Shown here piece by piece: positions 61,549 to 64,000 of a stretch of DNA of 64,000 nucleotides. The notes below the pieces were generated by a model. It ran no database searches, had not been told where the DNA came from, and was given only the letters and a program-made list of their open reading frames with translations. The stretch lies in NCBI GenBank assembly GCA_007644065.1, contig VJWN01000011.1, positions 124,001 to 188,000 on the forward strand, in the 5' to 3' direction. The stretch's first letter is position 1. Each line of letters begins with the position of its first letter. The position numbers and the translations under genes were made by a program. This DNA comes from Margaritispora aquatica (lineage: Eukaryota; Ascomycota; Leotiomycetes; Helotiales; Discinellaceae).

Positions 61549-62777
61549 ATGCCTGAAATTCACATGAATCCTCAAAAGCGTAGCAGACTACTATCAGTCC
61601 CGATTGAGATCCGACGAGCAATATACTCTAATATTGTATCTTCTCAAGTTCATGTGTTTTCGTCGCATGGCATAATTCGATTTTCGGCCTGTCTTGGACC
61701 CATTTCAAATGATAATTCTCACGACGGATATGAGCGCAAATTGGGAGTAGAGAATATGTCAGAAACGGCATGGGCCTGTTCTTTACGGTCCTCTTGGGGC
61801 CCACATTGGGCATGTGAGGAAGTAGCTTTTGTGAAGGATACAGAACGACACAAGCAACGTCACGATTGCACCTCTAACCTTATGTTATCATGTAAAAAAA
61901 TGTAAGAAGTGTTTCTGGTTTTGTCTCTCTTTTCTTATAGCTCTTTGCTTACTATTTTGACTCAACCTGTAGGTTTCTCGACATTGGCATTTTCATGGCC
62001 ACGACAGCAACAATCAATATCACAGATCTTGAAACTATAAAAGTTTTGATCTCAAGCTCTCCTAGATTCGTTGATACCGAAGACTTTTCCTGGAAACTCT
62101 ATAACATTATGTATCAGCACATTTGCAAACTCAATATAACTTTGCGGCTACCGCTAGATTTTTTCAGAGCTCTAGAGAAGAAAGCCATGGCTCCGGTAGA
62201 CTTTCCCCACGACAAACCTATATCGGAAATGGTATCTGTCTGGGAAGATCTAGGACCAGCTTTATACCAGCTGCATGACCTTCACAGCTTTCACTTGTGG
62301 TTGGACCATAATGACCAATCTTCATGGTCCGTCGTTAATGAACGCGTTGCTCTGCAAAGCATTATTGGCGCTATTACAGCGAACAATCAAGATCAATCTT
62401 GCGAAAAGAATGCAGAACCGGCGAGCATCACATTCAATCTGCCGAAGCTACATCCAGGAATAGCTAAACCCAGCACCCACCTTTTTGACGAAAGTGTGTG
62501 CGCGCCAGCGACTATCGAGCGACGAATCCGTCAACGCTACCACTGTGAGGAAAATGCAGATGGTAGTTTGCGTGTTAGATACAAGGCCGATTTTCCCGTC
62601 TTACACTGGCTGCCAGATTTTAGTTTGGAACCGACTTCGCTGGAAGAGATTGAAGAGAGCGAAACGGCACTGTGGGTGCGGGGTGATGACGTTTATCGCT
62701 TGATCTGGGAGTTTTATGAGGAGGATATGTCGCAGTATATTCCAGGGTCGTTTAGTGGGATGTTTCCATATAGCTGA
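61549..62777 (+). CDS. Intact LPxEIR-type fungal protein (DUF7730-like)
   Basis: Exons 61549-61901 and 61973-62777 join in phase 2 to 385 aa. The start used is the ATG of MPEIHMNPQKR; an upstream open stretch has no ATG. The N-terminal RLLSVPIEIRRAIYSNIVS is a motif found at the head of many uncharacterised fungal proteins related to F-box-like or DUF7730 families. Later landmarks are SWGPHWACEEVAF, LDHNDQSSWSVVNERVALQ, FNLPKLHP, RQRYHCEENADGSLRVRYK and LWVRGDDVYRLIWEFYEED. No signal peptide or membrane segment is visible, so it is probably intracellular. It is the paralog of the broken gene at 54425-55647. The molecular function is unknown. Confidence 0.8.
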
Positions 62778-62970
62778 GAGTAGAGGATCTGGTAAGATAC
62801 TCAGCTAGTGAACATGCGATTCAAGCGAGATATGACATCAAATCCGCCCAATATTTTTCAGTTCTAAGAAGGTTCCGATGTTTATATTTTGTAAGATTGC
62901 CTACAAAGAGAATAATACAGCATTCAAAATTTAAACAAAACTAGCAGCTCATAATAAGGACATTAGATTA

Positions 62971-63132
62971 CTCGATCTGATCCCCCTCTCCCTCTCCACA
63001 TCCACAGAAATCGCATCCCAAGTGAATATCAGCGCTAAACGCTCTACCTTCGGTACCTTAGTTCCCTAACCAAGCACCCTCAATGCCTCGTACCTGCCTG
63101 ACCCTACTTTAGCCACCTCACCTAACCCACGC
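62971..63132 (+). repeat. Duplicated non-coding block, right copy
   Basis: Right partner of 55890-56044, in the same orientation and at a similar distance after the intact paralog. Its presence shows that the duplication included 3' flanking DNA and not only the coding region. Confidence 0.8.
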
Positions 63133-63198
63133 GAGAATCTTACTCACATTCTAGTCTCCACGATCCTGCTTCTTCTCCCCCCAAAATGACAAGACTTC

Positions 63199-63228
63199 GA
63201 TCTGATCTGATCTGATCTGATCTGATCT
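63199..63228. repeat. GATCT pentamer repeat
   Basis: Six perfect tandem copies of GATCT, just to the right of the duplicated non-coding block. No equivalent is seen at the left copy. Simple sequence, no role assigned. Confidence 0.9.
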
Positions 63229-64000
63229 TCTCATCTCGTACATGAGGCTCCGGATCGAAGTTGATGTGCATCGACGCTAGGCAGCGGCACTGTACAGAAA
63301 AGCATGTTTTGTTTTCGATCCCGCTAGCTTTCCCCCTAAATTTTGACACAAACTCTATTGTTCTCGCTTGACCCCCCTTTATCTCCACCGCTTCATGTCA
63401 GATGCAAGTTGTGTGTTGTGAGGATCGCCCCACTAATGCTGTGAGTGTCTGGGGATACGACGCAACTTTAAGCTGTAGACCGAGCTTGCAAGGTTAAACA
63501 CAGTCAGGATTAGCACTTGGTAGGTAGGCAAGAGTTTGGCGCTCCGCTCCACCTGACCCTCTTGCTGCTGCTGGTATATCAAGACCGGAACTCTGCGTTG
63601 GTTAGGCGAGGGATTGATCACGTTGCGCAAGATCCGTTCGGTCAGTAGGAGTGAGATCGGAAAAAGCTGTGAATTGCTCTAACTCATGTCATGCTCTTAT
63701 TCTGACATGCCGCGTTAAGCGAGGCTTGCCATTACAACATTCCATTGAGTACGATGCTCAAATTTAGTAAGGCTTACAACAACAACCCCGAAGTATGAGG
63801 GAATTAGATGTCTATTGTATTTCTACACTTCTAGTGATTGTCACCTTCCCGAGAACAACAGATGCTTTCCTCTAAGCCAGAGTTAAGTGTCTGAATCACT
63901 CGCCAACAACTAAAGTTGTTCATCTCTTGCATCGCTTACTTCTTTATAGTTAACGATGCTCTTAACTTCAACCGATGTACGGCAATTCCTTTGTGGAGCT

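Larger units (their letters stand above)
62778..64000. other. Right-end gene-free stretch
   Basis: 1.2 kb to the window edge. It contains the right copy of the duplicated non-coding block and a GATCT tandem repeat. Open frames at 63140-63388 (-) and 63433-63630 (-) are background, the first being partly built from the repeat. A gene could start beyond the window. Confidence 0.45.

Noticed and set aside
1..64000. tRNA and rRNA genes
   Set aside because: I scanned for B-box-like GGTTCRANYCC with a matching A box and for conserved rRNA words and found no convincing pair; a covariance-model search could overturn this.

Overview
The window is nuclear DNA of a filamentous ascomycete (Pezizomycotina). 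The evidence is the gene set (AzgA-type purine permease, Clr5-domain protein, GH78-like glycosidase, fungal P450, Pho85 kinase, Ccr4) and many small introns, mostly about 45-140 nt, with GTRNGT donors and CTAAC/CTGAY branch-like sites. Several genes feel Leotiomycete-like, but the class is an inference from general appearance. I rebuilt the gene models by hand. In every model the exon lengths sum to a multiple of three and the splice phases join without a frame break; the one exception is marked as a pseudogene.

Layout. 1-5.9 kb has no convincing gene. It carries at least a dozen copies, in both orientations, of a degenerate two-block repeat of about 36 bp that I did not see elsewhere in the window. 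5.9-17.8 kb holds a five-exon methyltransferase-like gene (-), azgA (+), PHO85 (-) and a septin-type GTPase with a C-terminal membrane segment (+). 18.3-22.4 kb holds a cytochrome P450 (-) and an SDR oxidoreductase (+) that diverge from one 1.2-kb intergenic region. 23.2-26.7 kb holds a Clr5-domain protein and a secreted protein with an N-terminal actin/Hsp70-like look (both -). 28.1-32.3 kb holds a hotdog thioesterase (-) and an ETFRF1-type LYR protein (+), both plausibly mitochondrial and divergently arranged, followed by a single-exon SAM methyltransferase (-). 35.1-42.1 kb holds CCR4 (+) and a secreted GH78-like alpha-L-rhamnosidase (-). 42.1-54.4 kb is very gene-poor, with one small Cys-motif protein at 49.2 kb and clusters of short tandem repeats.

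54.4-63.1 kb is the most unusual gene-containing part. Two paralogous intracellular-looking genes ('LPxEIR' type) flank a divergent pair of secreted proteins: a 715-aa cysteine-containing protein and a 382-aa HELTH zinc-protease-like protein. The left paralog is broken by two in-frame stops, each explainable as C-to-T, and its intron has a GC donor. The right paralog is intact. A non-coding block of about 155 bp downstream of both paralogs is also duplicated.

Most genes are housekeeping or ordinary accessory functions with no operon-like logic. The pairs whose layout suggests shared regulation are P450/SDR, thioesterase/LYR protein, and the secreted protein/protease pair. No rRNA, CRISPR or clear tRNA was seen, and no intact transposon was recognised.
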